Source: Isoetes taiwanensis (taxonomy: Eukaryota > Streptophyta > Lycopodiopsida > Isoetales > Isoetaceae). From it: a stretch of 64,000 nucleotides of DNA. The stretch covers positions 682,001-746,000 of the forward strand of contig JAJEKV010000222.1 of the NCBI GenBank assembly GCA_021234155.1, in the 5' to 3' direction. Under the pieces are notes generated by a model. That model had not been told where the DNA came from. It worked only from the letters and a program-made list of their open reading frames with translations, and made no database searches. Shown here one piece after another: positions 39,087 to 53,540 of the stretch (the first letter of the stretch is position 1; each line of letters opens with the position of its first letter). Made by a program: the position numbers and the translations under genes.

Positions 39087-39212
39087 AGAAATTTATCGCG
39101 TGACCAAGGCCGTTCGCGAACATTCTCTTTCCATAATCCTTTCTTGAAAGGGATCTTTGTGGCCACCCAGATAAATTTCTCTTTCCTAATCCTTTCTTGA
39201 AAGGGATTTTTG
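39087..39212. repeat. Inverted repeat and short duplication, copy 2
   Basis: As at 15149-15280, with the palindrome degraded (GCGTGACCAAGGCCGTTCGC) and the right arm as AGATAAATTTCTC. Confidence 0.5.
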
Positions 39213-41299
39213 TGTTAGAGTCAAAATCGTGATTTTAGTTCTAGAGCATAAGCAAACAATGTATCTATATGTCCATCAAAGTCATAGAATTATATTATTT
39301 CATTCATGAATACACATCCTACCACCACTCTCATTAAACAATATTCATGGAGGAAGAAGAAATTAAGTAGATTTCATTTGCACTCTTTAGTGTTCTTACA
39401 AAACTTCTACGGTTGAAAGGAGTCTAAGCAGTTTGACTATTTTGCTTCTCCTCCATTTCATATAGAAGATATGAACATGCCATCAATAGCCAAAATGCAT
39501 TAGGAAAATGCATTTCAAAAGTGTTATCTGGAGAGTCATGAAGGTTTATAAAGACATGCGGCCGGTTTACACTTGGGCTGTGCATTCTCGAATAAGGGTT
39601 TGCATGAAAGCGGACAAAAGCTCTTGATCGCATTGTATTCCTATCGAAGTTTCGACACAAGGATCCCCATCAGCTACATTTCAACGGTAGAAATTGCACG
39701 AGAAATTTAAACAAATAAATGCACAACTCCATAATCATCTAGAATCATATTGCATGAAAATCCAATGCATATTTATATGCTTTTACGTAAAAGCTTCAAG
39801 TCAAAATTCAGATTTCAAATTTAGGTCTATCCTTTTGCACGGAACTCAATGAATTCAAACATAGTAGAAAAAATGACAAATTTCTATGGGATAATGCTTT
39901 GCAACTTACAAGTGCAATTTTCAACGTTTGGCAATTCCACCAATGTCCTTACCAAGTCCACCACCGTGAACATTTCTCTTTCAACTCTACGTGTGTGAAG
40001 AAGTGAATCCACACACACAAAACATTCGTGATATCAATGACAATACCAATTATAAGATGAATGGAGGCAGGTAGGCGTGGGCGATGGTGTTGTATGTATT
40101 TCATAGATCAATTAGTCTAGACTTTGCATCAATCTATGAATACTACGATATTAACTATGTTTGTCACACAACTAAGGTACTATGCATCTAAATGAGGACA
40201 AAAAATAAAATCACGCACCATACGCCCTTCATTTTATGAGAAGATTTGGACCCCTCAAAAGGCAAAAGATAATGGAGTGTATTTCCATATTTTTGGGTGA
40301 GCCGATTACAACAAAAATCATAATGATTTTCCTTGCCACCGGTAGCTCTAAGAGAGCCAAAGTGAACATGACCTCGTGTTCAACCTTTGAAGAAGCATAA
40401 GCATCAAGCTACTCCTTTGCTTTCTCTTGCTCAATCTGTTCCTTGTTGTATTCACGGAGAACCCTATGCACCACACGCGCCAAAGCGAGCAAACTCTTGG
40501 GAGATAATTTCCGACCAAACTCCCTTCCACACATTCTTATGTTCTATTCCTATGACTTGCATGTTCCATTTGAAGTTAAAAAATATGCCCAAAGCTTACT
40601 CCTTGTATTTTGGATGTGTTTTGGCATTGTTATAATTCCCACAATTCTCTATCACAACATTGTAGTCCAAATTCATTTTGAATTCTGCCCGAATCCACGT
40701 AACTGATTGTTCTTATACCAATAAGCACAATACTTTATGCACAATAAATGATCACGCCTTCTTAGTGCAGGGCATCATTTGTTAATGCAAAGGGTTCATT
40801 CTTATAATGGAAATTGATTGGAATCCACCATGGTGGGGTGGTAACAATGTCCAAATCATTGATATTTAATGTAAATATTTTCCTCTTCTCCATGCAACAA
40901 GTAATTCTTTAAAAAAGGAAAGCATCACAATATGGTCTTAAATCATTTGAACAATCACCATGGAATGGAAACCTATACATCGAGGGCCATTAACACTGAG
41001 GGAGGCGTTATCTACATCTTAAGATGCTCTTAAGGTCCCTTCAAAAATGGGACTTTGGTAGTTGGTTAGGTTCCGTCCCCTTCAATGGAAGTTATCACCC
41101 GGTAAAGTGTCCAATGAGGATGTAAATTTGATGGATTAGCATCGCGAAGCCATTAGCCCATATCATGATTGATATAGTCTATGGGTATGGGATAAAACCT
41201 TGAAAATGTTAGGGCCCATGGCCAAGCTCCTTTGATGGTAGATGCAACACATAGTCAACCGGGGATCAAATCTCATGGGATATTAAGGTAATAGGTTAG

Positions 41300-41730
41300 C
41301 ACATTGAAGTCTCCAACAAGCAATGACTCTACCCATTTGTTTGTATTGCTTTCGATGTCATCATAGGGGTCCAATCCACATCCTAGTGGGTGTGGTAGAA
41401 GTTGTTACCGGCATGTGGGAAGTAGCGGGCTACCACAAAGATATATTTTGCCACTATAGTCTTTGCACATGCACCCACAATTAACGGTTGTGCTTATGTC
41501 TTTGCGGGGAGGCCGATTGTGCCAAGGCTGCCTAGTAGTTCGCAGGCAATCCCTCGTGTCCCCTCTTTTCGGTGCACTTATTGAAGATAAGATAGTCTTT
41601 GGTATCTTGTCAAGTTGAGTAGGCGTGATTACGCATGCTCTCGTTTCCATGAGGAAGATAAAGGTCCATAGCGGTGAACCGAGTTGAAACTATGTCCCTT
41701 ACGCCATGGGAAGTCACGATAATTCAAAGA
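41300..41730 (-). mobile_element. Decayed LINE (L1-type) endonuclease, copy 2
   Basis: Same remnant; one block is clearer here (IFVVARYFPHAGNNFYHTH in one frame, about 41450-41395), followed by LDPYDDIE and LLVGDFN. Other parts are more damaged than in copy 1. Confidence 0.58.
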
Positions 41731-44388
41731 GACCATGCGGATGCACAATCTCTATTTGTTGTTAGAAGCTGCAATTGTAGATTAGGTGAAACTCTGAAGG
41801 AGGCGATAGAGGTGGAGGCAACATGCAATGTGCATGCGGCCCGTTGGGGGCGGTGGAGGTGGAGGCATCGTCGTGCGGTATGGGTGTAAGGGCATGCACT
41901 TGTGTTGGGTGTGGCAATGGCATGGTGGAGCTCCGGCAATAGAACCTTGAGGATTTCTGATTACTGCGGTAGCATTTGATAGCCATAACATTTGCATCTT
42001 GCCCGGATTAGTCCGTAGCTCCTCCCACGTTTTGCTTGGACGCTCTTGACCTTGTCTAAAGTCGGCTGCGATCTTCTTGCTATCACGGGGAGTGAGATAT
42101 CGGTCAATGTATAGGGAGGTCCCCTCGGTTTGCCTTCCCGGCCTTGAGAATGGCTGCTCGCTCTTGTGCATCCCGACTATGAATATGGCTATCGGGTTGT
42201 GAGATCTTTGGACTTCATGGCGGCTTGCCTTGATAATGTGGATGGGCACATAGAATGTTATCAGAGCAAGGATCTGCGTCTAAATCCGGTGGATGAGGGT
42301 TCTTTCTGCCTCCTTTGCTAGCCCACACCACCAGATTGTGGCTCTTATATCTCATAATTGGACCTCTCGATGGTGGTCGATCTTTGGCTGTCGCGGCGAG
42401 TCTTTGCTTACCGGGCGTGGCATTGGCTATGGCTTTGTCTTTGGGGGTTGGTGGTATTGGGCGGTGGGTGGTGCGGCGATGGGTGGTTTTGACCGATGTC
42501 TTCGTGCCGGGGGCTCTTTGGGCGTGTGGGAATGCCATGACATGTGCTTTGGCTTCTTCTTCGAGGATTTCGGCCCATGTTGGACTTCTTCTTTGTCTTG
42601 CGGTTCATTCATACACCCTTTTGCGGTTGCTCATGAAGCTTCTAGCGGGGGAGGCCCTTGACTTCTTTGGATGGCGGTAGTTGCTCGAAAGCTGCTACAA
42701 TTTCGCTATCTCGACTAGTGGAGTTGTGCTCGAGGTTACGCAGAGACTGCCCGGCATTCCGATCATATCCGGACGCGGCTTATTGATTAGTTATGCCTAA
42801 CCGGCCATTGCATGTCTTTGTTGAACCACGACCTCCGTGGGCTTGTTGGGATCATACCTTCATGAGGTTATAGATTCGCGGACTTCGGTGTGTCCTCGGT
42901 CGCATTATTGAATTGTCCTATCGATTGTATAGTCTACCAACATACTTATTCTTGCTAAGGTTTTCCCCAACCGGGGGACATTTGCTGCTCTCTTTATTTG
43001 GTTCCCATGGGCCAATTGGTCTCCATGGGCGATAAAAATACATTCTTTTCTATGGAATCTGTTTTTGTCTCTCTTCTCTTCCTTTACCTTCTACTTCTAA
43101 CTCTCCATAGCCAAGCTTGTTGGTATGAATAGGATAAAGATTTCTGCTCAAGATAAAGACTTTTTGGAAAATCCGGTTGTGTGGATCAATCTTTTTTTTT
43201 TTTTTCTAATTGGAATTTTTGTATTTGTTTGTGACTTTTTACAAGTGGGTTCTCAAGAGATCATTATCTCGGGGTTCTCAAGAAGTCATTATCCGGGGGC
43301 TTTCAAGAGGTTGAAAATGGATATTTATTAGAAATTATGCCTCCATTCCCAAGATTTTAAAGAATATTAAAGCAAATTAGGCCATTTTTTTGCACATCTT
43401 CAAGTGCAACTCTTGTGGTAACGACCTATTGAATATCTATTGAACATATCCCACGAGGCCCTTCAACAATAAACAAGGTCTTGCGCCGCGGAGGGTTGCC
43501 CTCCATCCTCGGAGGGTAAAGTGGCTTAAATCATAGTTTAAAGTCATATTTTGACAATCAATTCAAAACCAAGTGAAATACCTTGGGCGGAGGTCTGGCT
43601 TTAGACCACGCAACCATTTGCTCTATTCCAAGCTTAAACCTAAAATGTTTTGTATTTAGGTGGAAAATTCTTTAATTTGAGGTATTTGGCTTGCAATTTA
43701 AGCTGGGGCATTAGGGCTCCATTTATGTGAAGATATTCGAAACTACGGTTTCTTGGAATCGAAGCCCATATATGGAGCCTATATTTCCTTTCGTATGGCT
43801 TTGGATTGAACTTATATAGCGATTCTTTGCTCTGCTATCTTTGATGTGGCCAGTGAATTGGTTTTAAATTTTTGTAAGAATGTTCATTTTCATTTTGTTT
43901 TCGGTCCGTTTAAGAATTCTTTGCACTGAGGCCTATTCAGATTACAAAAATATAAGAGAATTGAGAACATTTGATGCTAATTTGCCCTTCCTTATGTATA
44001 CTAAACCCGGAAATCGTTAACCACTCACCATTTAAATAGTGTCTCCGACTATTTCATATAATTATTTATAATGATGATATATCCATTCATGCACATACAT
44101 TACCTCAAAAGCTGTCTTCACGGAAGTTTGCATCAACCACAAATGGTGCGTTCTACTTTTCCCTATTGCTTGGTTCTTGTCTAACATAGTCGTAGATTCA
44201 TCCTTGCTATGTCCCTTTGTAGGTCGCATGCCCGCGGACCTCAATTGCTTTGTGCCTTTGGGTCATTAAAGAAGCTATTAATCAGCTCCTCATCCGTGAG
44301 GAAAAGGAATTACAAAGCAAAGGAAATTAGTTTAACACACTGTTGCATCAAGATATAATCAAAAGCGGTGCCCATTTCCTTGAACCTA

Positions 44389-44529
<141 letters not shown>

Positions 44530-44606
44530 CTACAAACATTAGGCCATCCTAGACATAAGATATCAAAGGGGTTTTGGAATGACAATGGGCTCCATCAAGT
44601 TGGTTA

Positions 44607-44729
<123 letters not shown>

Positions 44730-45333
44730 TCACGAGAATCTGCGACTTCAAACTCCTTTTCCTTCTTCACTTAAAGAATTGTAAATAGATAGCATGCCCT
44801 GCGCAAACTAGAAGTTAATAACTAATACTATACTAGACATTGTGACTCTGAGATCAAGGTCAAACCAAAAACCTTTGTAGAAATTGTGCGTGAAATGATG
44901 CCAGTGACACTTTCTGGTATTTTTTGTATGCCGCATCTTACGGCATACCATATCAGTATATCTCTGAATAAGGCCTCTACAAGCCCATGAACAGCCCGAG
45001 CAAAATACCTACCATAATCAACAATTGAGTCCACATGAATGAAGTCATAGAAGGATTCAAAAAAGGCATTGCATGTATTTGTGCAGACATTGTTATTTGG
45101 AATTAAAAAAAATACCTCGTTCACCAAAGATGTCACTTTTGTACCCATCCTCTAATGTGGTTCACGAAAGTAAAAAGGTGACAAGACCAATTGACCAACC
45201 AAGGGCAACATCGTGGCCCTCCATCAATATCTGTCATAACACACAACAAATCTCGAATGCAAGCCATCACATAAAAGTGATTTTGGCATGACATATCTTG
45301 AGCGACAAAGATAGCATTGATGCGGCTCCATTA

Positions 45334-45468
<135 letters not shown>

Positions 45469-46966
45469 CTAATATAGAATTTGGCTTCATAGCGGCAAAA
45501 ATTTATTAATAGTTTATGCACTTTTGCAAAATGTAAAGATTAAAAGCGAACCTTTATGAAATCCACAATCTTACCAAGCGGCATTAAAGATAAGCACTGG
45601 CGACATCGAAATCTCACGGGCGGGACAAGATCACTTCGCAGCGGTGTCATTTATATCCCTTAGTGTACTATTTTCTTACGTGAATCAATAGACCTTGCAT
45701 CAACGGTGACTTAGAGCCCTTCCTTAGCCCAATCACGGTTTTTTTCATTCAAAGCCCGTGCTCAAATAAGTGGCCTTCATCTTAACATGCTAGTATCAGG
45801 GATCATTAAAGCTACATGGCAATACCTTGAAAACCTACCAGCCTTTGTTCTAGGTTCCACAAGAGTACTCATGATGTGCTTCAAAATGCCAAATTTCCAT
45901 TCATTACATAGTGCCACCCTGCAATCGCAAGCTTGAAAAAGGACAATCTTTTCGGTCTCTTCCAGCGATTTATCATCTTCATGCAATAGCGAGGGATATG
46001 GGCTCGTCTCCGATGCATTCACGATTACGCACCTCTGTATTTGAAAAATATGGCTCGACCATCAAGCACCCACAACATTCTCCACGTTATAGGCATGAGC
46101 TATGGCGACTTTCCATATGACTTTACATGTTCTTCTACACTCTTGTAAGCTTTTACGAAATAGTAGATGGCTAAACAAAATCAAAAGTAAATTTAAAATC
46201 CACCAAAGGCTGACAAAGTTATATTGATACTTAAATGCGTATTGGTCTTTGGGTAAGCAAATTTTATTAACTTGCAAAATGTTAAAAGGGCAATCCATCA
46301 CTAAGCTTAAAGAAATGCATTTGAGTGATTTTCTCTCGGTTGTTCAAAAGCACAACTACAGGCATGTAACCATCGGGCCTCAATTTATGTTTTGCTTTAA
46401 CCCAGTGAGAATGCCGTGTCGGATTTTTTTCAGCTATGATTCATGCATATAAACCTTTTTGTCGGAGAATTTTCTCGGTGCCATCTCTTCCCAATCTCTC
46501 CATGTCACCTTTTGAACCGTTGCACCATCACAAAGGGTCGGCAAAGAATACTTCACCAAGACCCTTAGCTAGGAACATGGGCGACAAGAGACAGAAAAAA
46601 CTTCAGTTGGCTAAAATACTCATCATCAAAGTGATCATTCACGGTGGCATCTGAAACTCCCTCAAATACAAGAAACCAAGATACACACATTCTTAAAACT
46701 TATTGCAAGGAGAAAAATATAGAATATAGCGATAAGCTCAACAAGGAGATTTCTGAGGCACATATCTTAGGCCAAAAAGGGCTGTGCTCGTGTGCCACAG
46801 ATCTAAGCCTCGGATCTATGCTAGGCTGCAGAGGTCTTTATACAAATTCAATATGAGCGTCGTCAGATTGGACGAGAATACCGTAATCAAGAGCTTCTAA
46901 AATCACACACAAATAGCGGCTAAAATGGCGGTGAAAACAATAGAAGCGGGACAGCTCAAAGGCTGG

Positions 46967-47275
46967 AAGCATGTTTCTTCCATTTCCAATTCAAAATGCG
47001 GTGTATGTCGATTCCGCTAATGATCTCTCCCATATTTTGTCTATTGAATACCATCGCGGGACCCGAAGCCATACAAGCGAAACTTACAAGAAGCAAATAC
47101 AAGACAAACATATAGAAAGGGGACAAGCTCAAAGGCCTTGAAGCATGTTTCTTCCATCTCGATTCGAAATCGATGTATGTGATTCACGCTCTATTTTGTC
47201 TATTGAATAGCGGGACCAGAAGAAATCCAACGGAAACTTACAAGAAACAAATACAACACAAACATACAAGAAACC
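46967..47275. repeat. Local direct duplication of about 150 bp, copy 2
   Basis: Equivalent of 23090-23406. Confidence 0.72.
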
Positions 47276-47399
47276 ATTGTGGAGAAAAGGTACCTGTTTC
47301 AAATCCATCAATGCTGCAGCCTCGAGCAAGGAAGCGAGCACACCGGTTTCCGGTTTCCACGGTTCCTCTCCAACCTTGAGGGGCAGCGAGAGCATTTCT

Positions 47400-47771
47400 G
47401 ACCTATGATGGGTTTTAGCGATCATTGGCATATTGATCATTGGCATATTCTGGGTATATATTGGAATATACCTAGCATATGCCACAAACCCACCTCAACA
47501 AGGGCTTGCCCCCTTAGGGGCAACCCAAAAAACTATTGTGCCAAGCAATACATCCCAAAATACCACATTGCAACTCCTTAGTTGATATATTGTGCACCCC
47601 CCTCCACAATAATATCATTATAATCAGCAAATGTGACACAACAATATGCCCACATTTTATGATCTATTCCTGAATATACCCTGTACTGCAACACGCTTCC
47701 AAAGTGCTTGGAAAGATTACTCCATCCATATTTAAACCTTGAAAGGCAGCTCTATTTGGCTTACCTCCCAT
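47400..47771 (-). pseudogene. Remnant resembling a pentatricopeptide-repeat gene, copy 2
   Basis: Equivalent of 23520-23897 with further small changes (for example TGTACTGCAACACG for CTCAGATCGCAACACG near 47680). Confidence 0.42.
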
Positions 47772-48773
47772 GAGTAACGATCAGGTTTTGAAAACCTTGG
47801 TAAATGTTTGATTTAAATTCAAGAAAACTCATAGGCAAGACGTATGAGGTGGTTAGACAAGACTATATTTGAATCTAGCATGCTCAAAGACTCAACTTGG
47901 CGGTCGTTTTTGCGTTCGTCCAAAAAGTTTCCAGATATAGAACAATTGAGTACCTAATCATTGCCAAACTGTGCAAGGCTCAAAAGAGGTCCTATTTTTC
48001 ATACCAAAAAAAAAAAAAAAAAAAAAACAACAGCAGACAAAATATCAGAACCGTAAGGATATACCATAACATAGATGTCTCAATATACTTCAAAACAATG
48101 CTGCATGCGCCAACTCTTTGCACATTTGTCTCAAAAGCCTTCTAATTTTGCTGACCACAGGAATAATACAGGATCTAACAACTAACAGACTGGCCAAATT
48201 AAAATTCAGAGACTTGTGGCAAGATTTAAATTGCTGGAAGCTGCATCAAGAGAGATAGAAACATAAACAGGAGAAATAATGTTTGCTTTATGTGATTATC
48301 CACCATATTCTAGAATCATACTTGTTGCTACAGCAAGGGCACAACAATATCACAATCACCATGATTGCATCTGACAATCTGCATAAAATTCATTAAAAGG
48401 ATAGGAGTTATGTTAGATTTGCCCAAAGAGAAAGTTGTTTCCAATCAGCACGCAAAAGTTCAACATGTAGCTTTTTCTGCACCATGGCAAAGATGCTTGT
48501 TATTGCAACTACAAGGCATTCTCACATGTTTTGAAAAACATAAGATGCACCACTTCCACTGTACATCGACTTTTGAACAATAGACAAATAGATTAATACA
48601 AAATGTCAACGGACCAGAAACAACAAAATAGACTGAGTATATACTAGGGATTACCAATCTCTCTTGTATCAGTTCCATTTTCGGTCTTCTTTCTAACCAT
48701 TGCACAAGTTTTTAAAAGTTTGGACTTAGCTATCCGCCAGAACTCTATGCTCCATCAGGCTGTCCAAGACATA

Positions 48774-49825
48774 TCAAGAATGCAACCAGATCGATCCCTC
48801 AGTCGCTGAACTCCCGCGCCATAAAATTCATCCACTTTTTCACCATTCTGGTAGAAGCTGAATGTTGGAGTGTAGCGTATGTCCTTTGTTTCTTCTGGAC
48901 ATTCATCGATGTCAGCATAAATGAACAAAGTTGATGGATGGTCATTGCTAAGATTGCAAAATGTCGGAAGCATTTGTTTGCAGATATAACACCTATTCTT
49001 TCCAGCATGCATAAGCCAATATCAAAAAGCAAAACCTCTAATCACAAAATTGAAAAGAAAGGTCATACCAACATGCTCCATAGCTCACTACGGCCTGCAC
49101 AAGTTTCATCCTGTCAGAAATTATTCCAACAACACAGAATTATAACAAACAATCTCTTCTCCAACCTGCCTTCCTTTACCCAACTTTAAGGACCAATATT
49201 TTCAATTCCACATCACCTTTACTGCATAACCAAACAACAGTAAAATAATTTGTCAAAAATGAAGATCTGTGAGATTTTTTACTCTGTATTAGAAGAAGAT
49301 ATCATCATTCGATATGGAAAGCAAAAAAATAATGCCTAAGCCTAAGGTGCAAATTCCACCTACTCATGGAAACGAAATTCAGCTTCTAGTTCTATATATA
49401 TGGGAACAAATGATGCACTGGAGCATACTAAAGATGCTACAAGTCATCGTGGTGTATATTCAGAGACATATGTATGTTGCATTAAGCTTGGGGTCGAAGC
49501 TATTCCCTTCCATCCTGAGGTATTAATTTGTTGTATACCAGATGTACAAAAAGCCACAAGGTAAAATATCAGAGGCTACATATGTTCTTCAAAAGACTTT
49601 AAGAACTTGAGCTTTCTCATTTTTCCGTAATTGTTTACCTAGAAAAGACTGTTGTGCACTTACCGGTCGTTTTGAAGTCCGGTTTTGCTGGATAAGGCTG
49701 CTAAGCTCAGAGTCATTGTGAGCACTAACAAGATTTCCATGAAAGTTAATGGGCAGTGGCACTCCTGTGCCCTCTAATCCTCCTCTCCGGCTCTTATTCT
49801 TGCTAGGACCAGCATCTTCTGCCAT
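48774..49825 (-). CDS. Thioredoxin-like gene, copy 3, one-base shift near the C-terminus
   Basis: Exons 49825-49664 (162 bp), 49094-49069 (26 bp) and 48992-48774 (219 bp). The active site WCYIC and cis-proline are retained. Exon 3 is one base shorter than in copy 1, in the GATC run near 48790, so the last residues change after RLRDR. The remainder agrees with copy 1. A base-calling error is the simplest explanation. Confidence 0.75.
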
Positions 49826-52086
49826 CTGCAATCCACCAGAAATTCAATTACCCCTCAGAAAGCTAACTTTAAGTTGCACATTAACTGTTTCAGTAACTCA
49901 GAATAGACAGATCCTAGTTACAACCCCCTCGATGGAGTCATGATGCCCTGTTGTACTTTACCCTTGTCAACATTAGCCACAACTTGTTGAGGTTTTTCAC
50001 CTGCTCATTGCTTCTTCTTCTTTTTATTACCCTGATCCCGGCCTCTTTCTTTCCTCCTTTTTAAGAGGACCCAGGGGCCCGAGAGGGCTTTGGGGAATTA
50101 TCTTAGCTGTTTAAAAAATCTGCTTAATATTTTCTCAGAGCAGTAATCATTGTGCCCAATAGCATGCTTCAATATATTAGTTAATGTGCAAACATGGCAT
50201 ATATATTTGGTGACAGCACAAAGCTGCAATATTTTTCTGCAGCACAATTGAGTGGCAATTCGAAAAGGCACTATGCTCCATATGCATATCCTTCAATGTC
50301 CCAGTCATTTGCAAACATCACAAATGTATTTAGTAACACCACAAACGAAGGCTAAGCACTTTGAGGGTCTAATCTCACAATCACTTCTGCGGCATATTTG
50401 CAGAGTCTATACAGTTATAACTTGATTGGTTAACTGGCAGCTAAAAAGGCCACACAAATGACTTCAGATTGAAATGGGATGTTCCCACCGAAATCCTTTC
50501 GTCATATAGATATCTTGCATGACGAGGAAAAACAATCACGCATGCAACATAAGCTATTAAGCTGAGATGTGCCAGCCAAGATCCAGAATGCCAGCAGGAT
50601 TACGTGAGATAACTGGGCTAAAGGTTGCTTAATCTGGCTCCAAACCATATCTTTGGACTTGTTCAAAGATCCAGACAATCATCATGCTGTACATATGCTG
50701 AAATTACACACTGCAAACTTTCAAGATATTATCTATCCATCCTCTTCAAGAAGGTGATTGGAATCCAATCCAGCTTTAATAATACAAGAATGAACATACT
50801 AATCCCAATCCAGTGCACTCAACAGTCTGACATGCGCTCAAGAGGCTGACATAGGTAATTTTATATAGCAAAATGCATTGCTGTATCCAGCTATGTAAGC
50901 CTAACGCATAGGCTTCCAAAACTCAAAAACCATAACATGTCCTGAAGTCATGGTATTCCGGGAGGTTGGGTTCCTCATAGACATTTTCTCAGAGTTGTTT
51001 GGCATCATAAATGCTTCCACTAAGGCATATAGCAACTGCCAAGAAACATTTGAGTCTAATCCTAGTTTCCCAATGTGCAAGTGGATAAACTTATCCCATC
51101 TTCCATTAACAACGCACCCATATTGGATTTTCACAAAAATCTTTGTGGCCACCCTGTTGTTCATAAATTGGGAATATGCTGCAACAAGGATAATTTACAA
51201 GCATGTGGTGCTCACAAGAAGTTGGCAAGCATTATTAATGCGCAATTGGCTACATGTTAACTATGGCACTCAAGACAAATACATCTAATTAAGAAGAGGA
51301 ATTAAGAAAAAGGGCATGCATGAACATTAAATTGTTTAGGAGAAAGATCTCTCTAACATTTTGTCAACCACTTGGCAAATGTGCAATTTGCTTCTGTTTA
51401 GATACATTCTTGATCAAATGCATTCAAAGGAAAGGTATTGGAGCCAGTACGATGTATTATGCTTTTCTCTATGCCACATACTGTACAGGTACAGTACGGT
51501 AAAATTTGTCCAACACTTGGTATATGTGCAATATGCTTCTCTTAATAACACCTAATTTGACCAATGCATTCAAAATAATGATATTTGGAGCGAATACCAA
51601 CTGTAGCAAAAACAGACGTCCTTTTACCAATGTCCATACATGCAAAACATAAAGCGAGGTACTCGTTGTCTTGGAAGTCGATTCTTCTACATCATGCATC
51701 AACTTCCAAATCTGACGAACTATCCATCTCACTCATGGTCATATACACCCATTTTCATGCTTTGTGGTTTCAGTAACACTTTCTTTGTTTGAAAAGATTA
51801 ATTCCATCATCATTCCCCCAATTCTTAAGTCTGCAATCTTCAATTGCTGCTCTTGCTAAAACGAAAAACAAATGTTCTATTTACATTCAGCATCAACGAC
51901 ACCTTTAGACTAGGTACATAATATGAATAACTTAACTACCAAATACTGATAAAGATAATTCCGTTTTTAGTCGCAGACCTAGAACTAAACGGAAGGTGCA
52001 AAACGATAATGAAGAATTCTTATTGATGCAGAATAGAATAACAAAATCCAGATCACGTATGAAAACAACCAAAGTCTGGAGCTTAC

Positions 52087-52165
52087 GTGATGTGCTAAAG
52101 ACGAGCAGAGGCGCGGCCAGCCCGGGTTTGTCGAATATTTGGAATTCTACTTGCCATGCCTTCAT
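52087..52165 (-). CDS. Possible first coding exon of an unidentified gene, copy 3
   Basis: Same 79-bp candidate exon and GTAAG donor as at 4186-4264, unchanged. Function unknown. Confidence 0.25.
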
Positions 52166-52988
52166 ATTATGTGGCGCCTTGGTATGCTGTCAGACAGACA
52201 GAAGGATTTGTTGAAAGATAGATATTCGGGAAAATTAAAATAAGGAAGAAAAAAGAAATAGAAATATCATTCGAGTCAATTCTATGATAAGATGTTCCTT
52301 CACACCATTGCCTTTTTGCCTCCAGCAAAACTGTTGAGTCGTTGTCGTTCAATATCTTTTTGCTCCTAAATTACTATGTTGTCTGATCCATACAGATAAA
52401 ACTTTGCTTAATGAGGTGAGTTAATACATACTCAAAGGTAGACTGATGGATTTTCAAAAACTATGCCTGTGGCATGTAATGCTCGAGTTCCTCAGGTGAT
52501 ATGATTGAATTTTAATATCCATGGGAAGCCGTAGCTTATCGGATACTTTTTAGTACACCCTAATGGATCCTACCACAATCACTGTATATAGCTGAAGTGG
52601 GTCCTTTCTCATATAAGGAACCTTAGCACTATACAAGATATATGTTTATACATGTATTTGTACAATATGCTTGCATGTGTCTTTTGGTTCATGTATTTTC
52701 ACGTGGACAAAGGCCACGATAAAAACTTTATCAACTTGGAATAAGAGATGTAGTTTAAGTACTCATGCTCTCTTTATTTTATTCCTTGTTCATTACACGA
52801 CGTGGTATCAAAGTAGTAAGGATCTAAGGGGATTACATGAAGAAGCTTCGAAGAGCAAACTCTAGAATAAGGTGAGATTCTTGTTTTGCACCATATTGAA
52901 ATATGCACACAAGAGCAAGGGGGCAGCAATGCTACTTTATTTATTTTATATATTATTACAACAATAATACATACACTCAAGGAGAATC

Positions 52989-53540
52989 TCAGTGAAAGAA
53001 ATGGGGAGGGGGATGGACAAGGGTAGCATTAACATAAGTAATGGAATCAGGGGGATGGACTTCAACATGGGTAAAATTAGCCCAACCTTTAACGCCACGA
53101 AAATCCCCAGTACCACCAACAATGGCAAGCTCAGATCCATCAGCAATATCTCGACCATTGATGGAAAAGGTACCATGATAAAGATCTGTTTGGATAACTG
53201 CAGACATGGCTTCCTGGGCATGAGGGTAAGTCACATAGGTAGAGTCTGCATTGAGGACCATGATCTTAAGGCGGCCTACTTGTGCGGAAGTGTTGGACTG
53301 CTGTGCAGTGAGAAGAAGATCGCCCACTGAGACCGTTCCCAGTTGGATTGTAGCAAGGTCTCCGTTTTGGCCTGCTACAACCCGAACTGTTTCGTTGGGA
53401 GTAGTGAGCTTTGTGTGGATGTAGAACACCATGTTTGTTACCTTTGGCTTGGCCATGGCTATGGCTTCGACATACATCATTGCCCATACCACATTCAGAA
53501 GCAGAAATGCCACAACCTGCGCCCTTCCTATTTCCTTCAT
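52989..53540 (-). CDS. Dirigent protein (secreted), copy 3
   Basis: Open 183-codon frame identical at protein level to copy 2: signal peptide at about 9-29, VFYIH at 38-42, GGTGDFRGVKGWA at 142-154, four N-glycosylation sequons, and a short His/Pro-rich tail (PPPHFFH). ATG at 53540, TGA at 52989. No intron is needed. Confidence 0.88.
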   Translation of the reverse strand: MKEIGRAQVVAFLLLNVVWAMMYVEAIAMAKPKVTNMVFYIHTKLTTPNETVRVVAGQNGDLATIQLGTVSVGDLLLTAQQSNTSAQVGRLKIMVLNADSTYVTYPHAQEAMSAVIQTDLYHGTFSINGRDIADGSELAIVGGTGDFRGVKGWANFTHVEVHPPDSITYVNATLVHPPPHFFH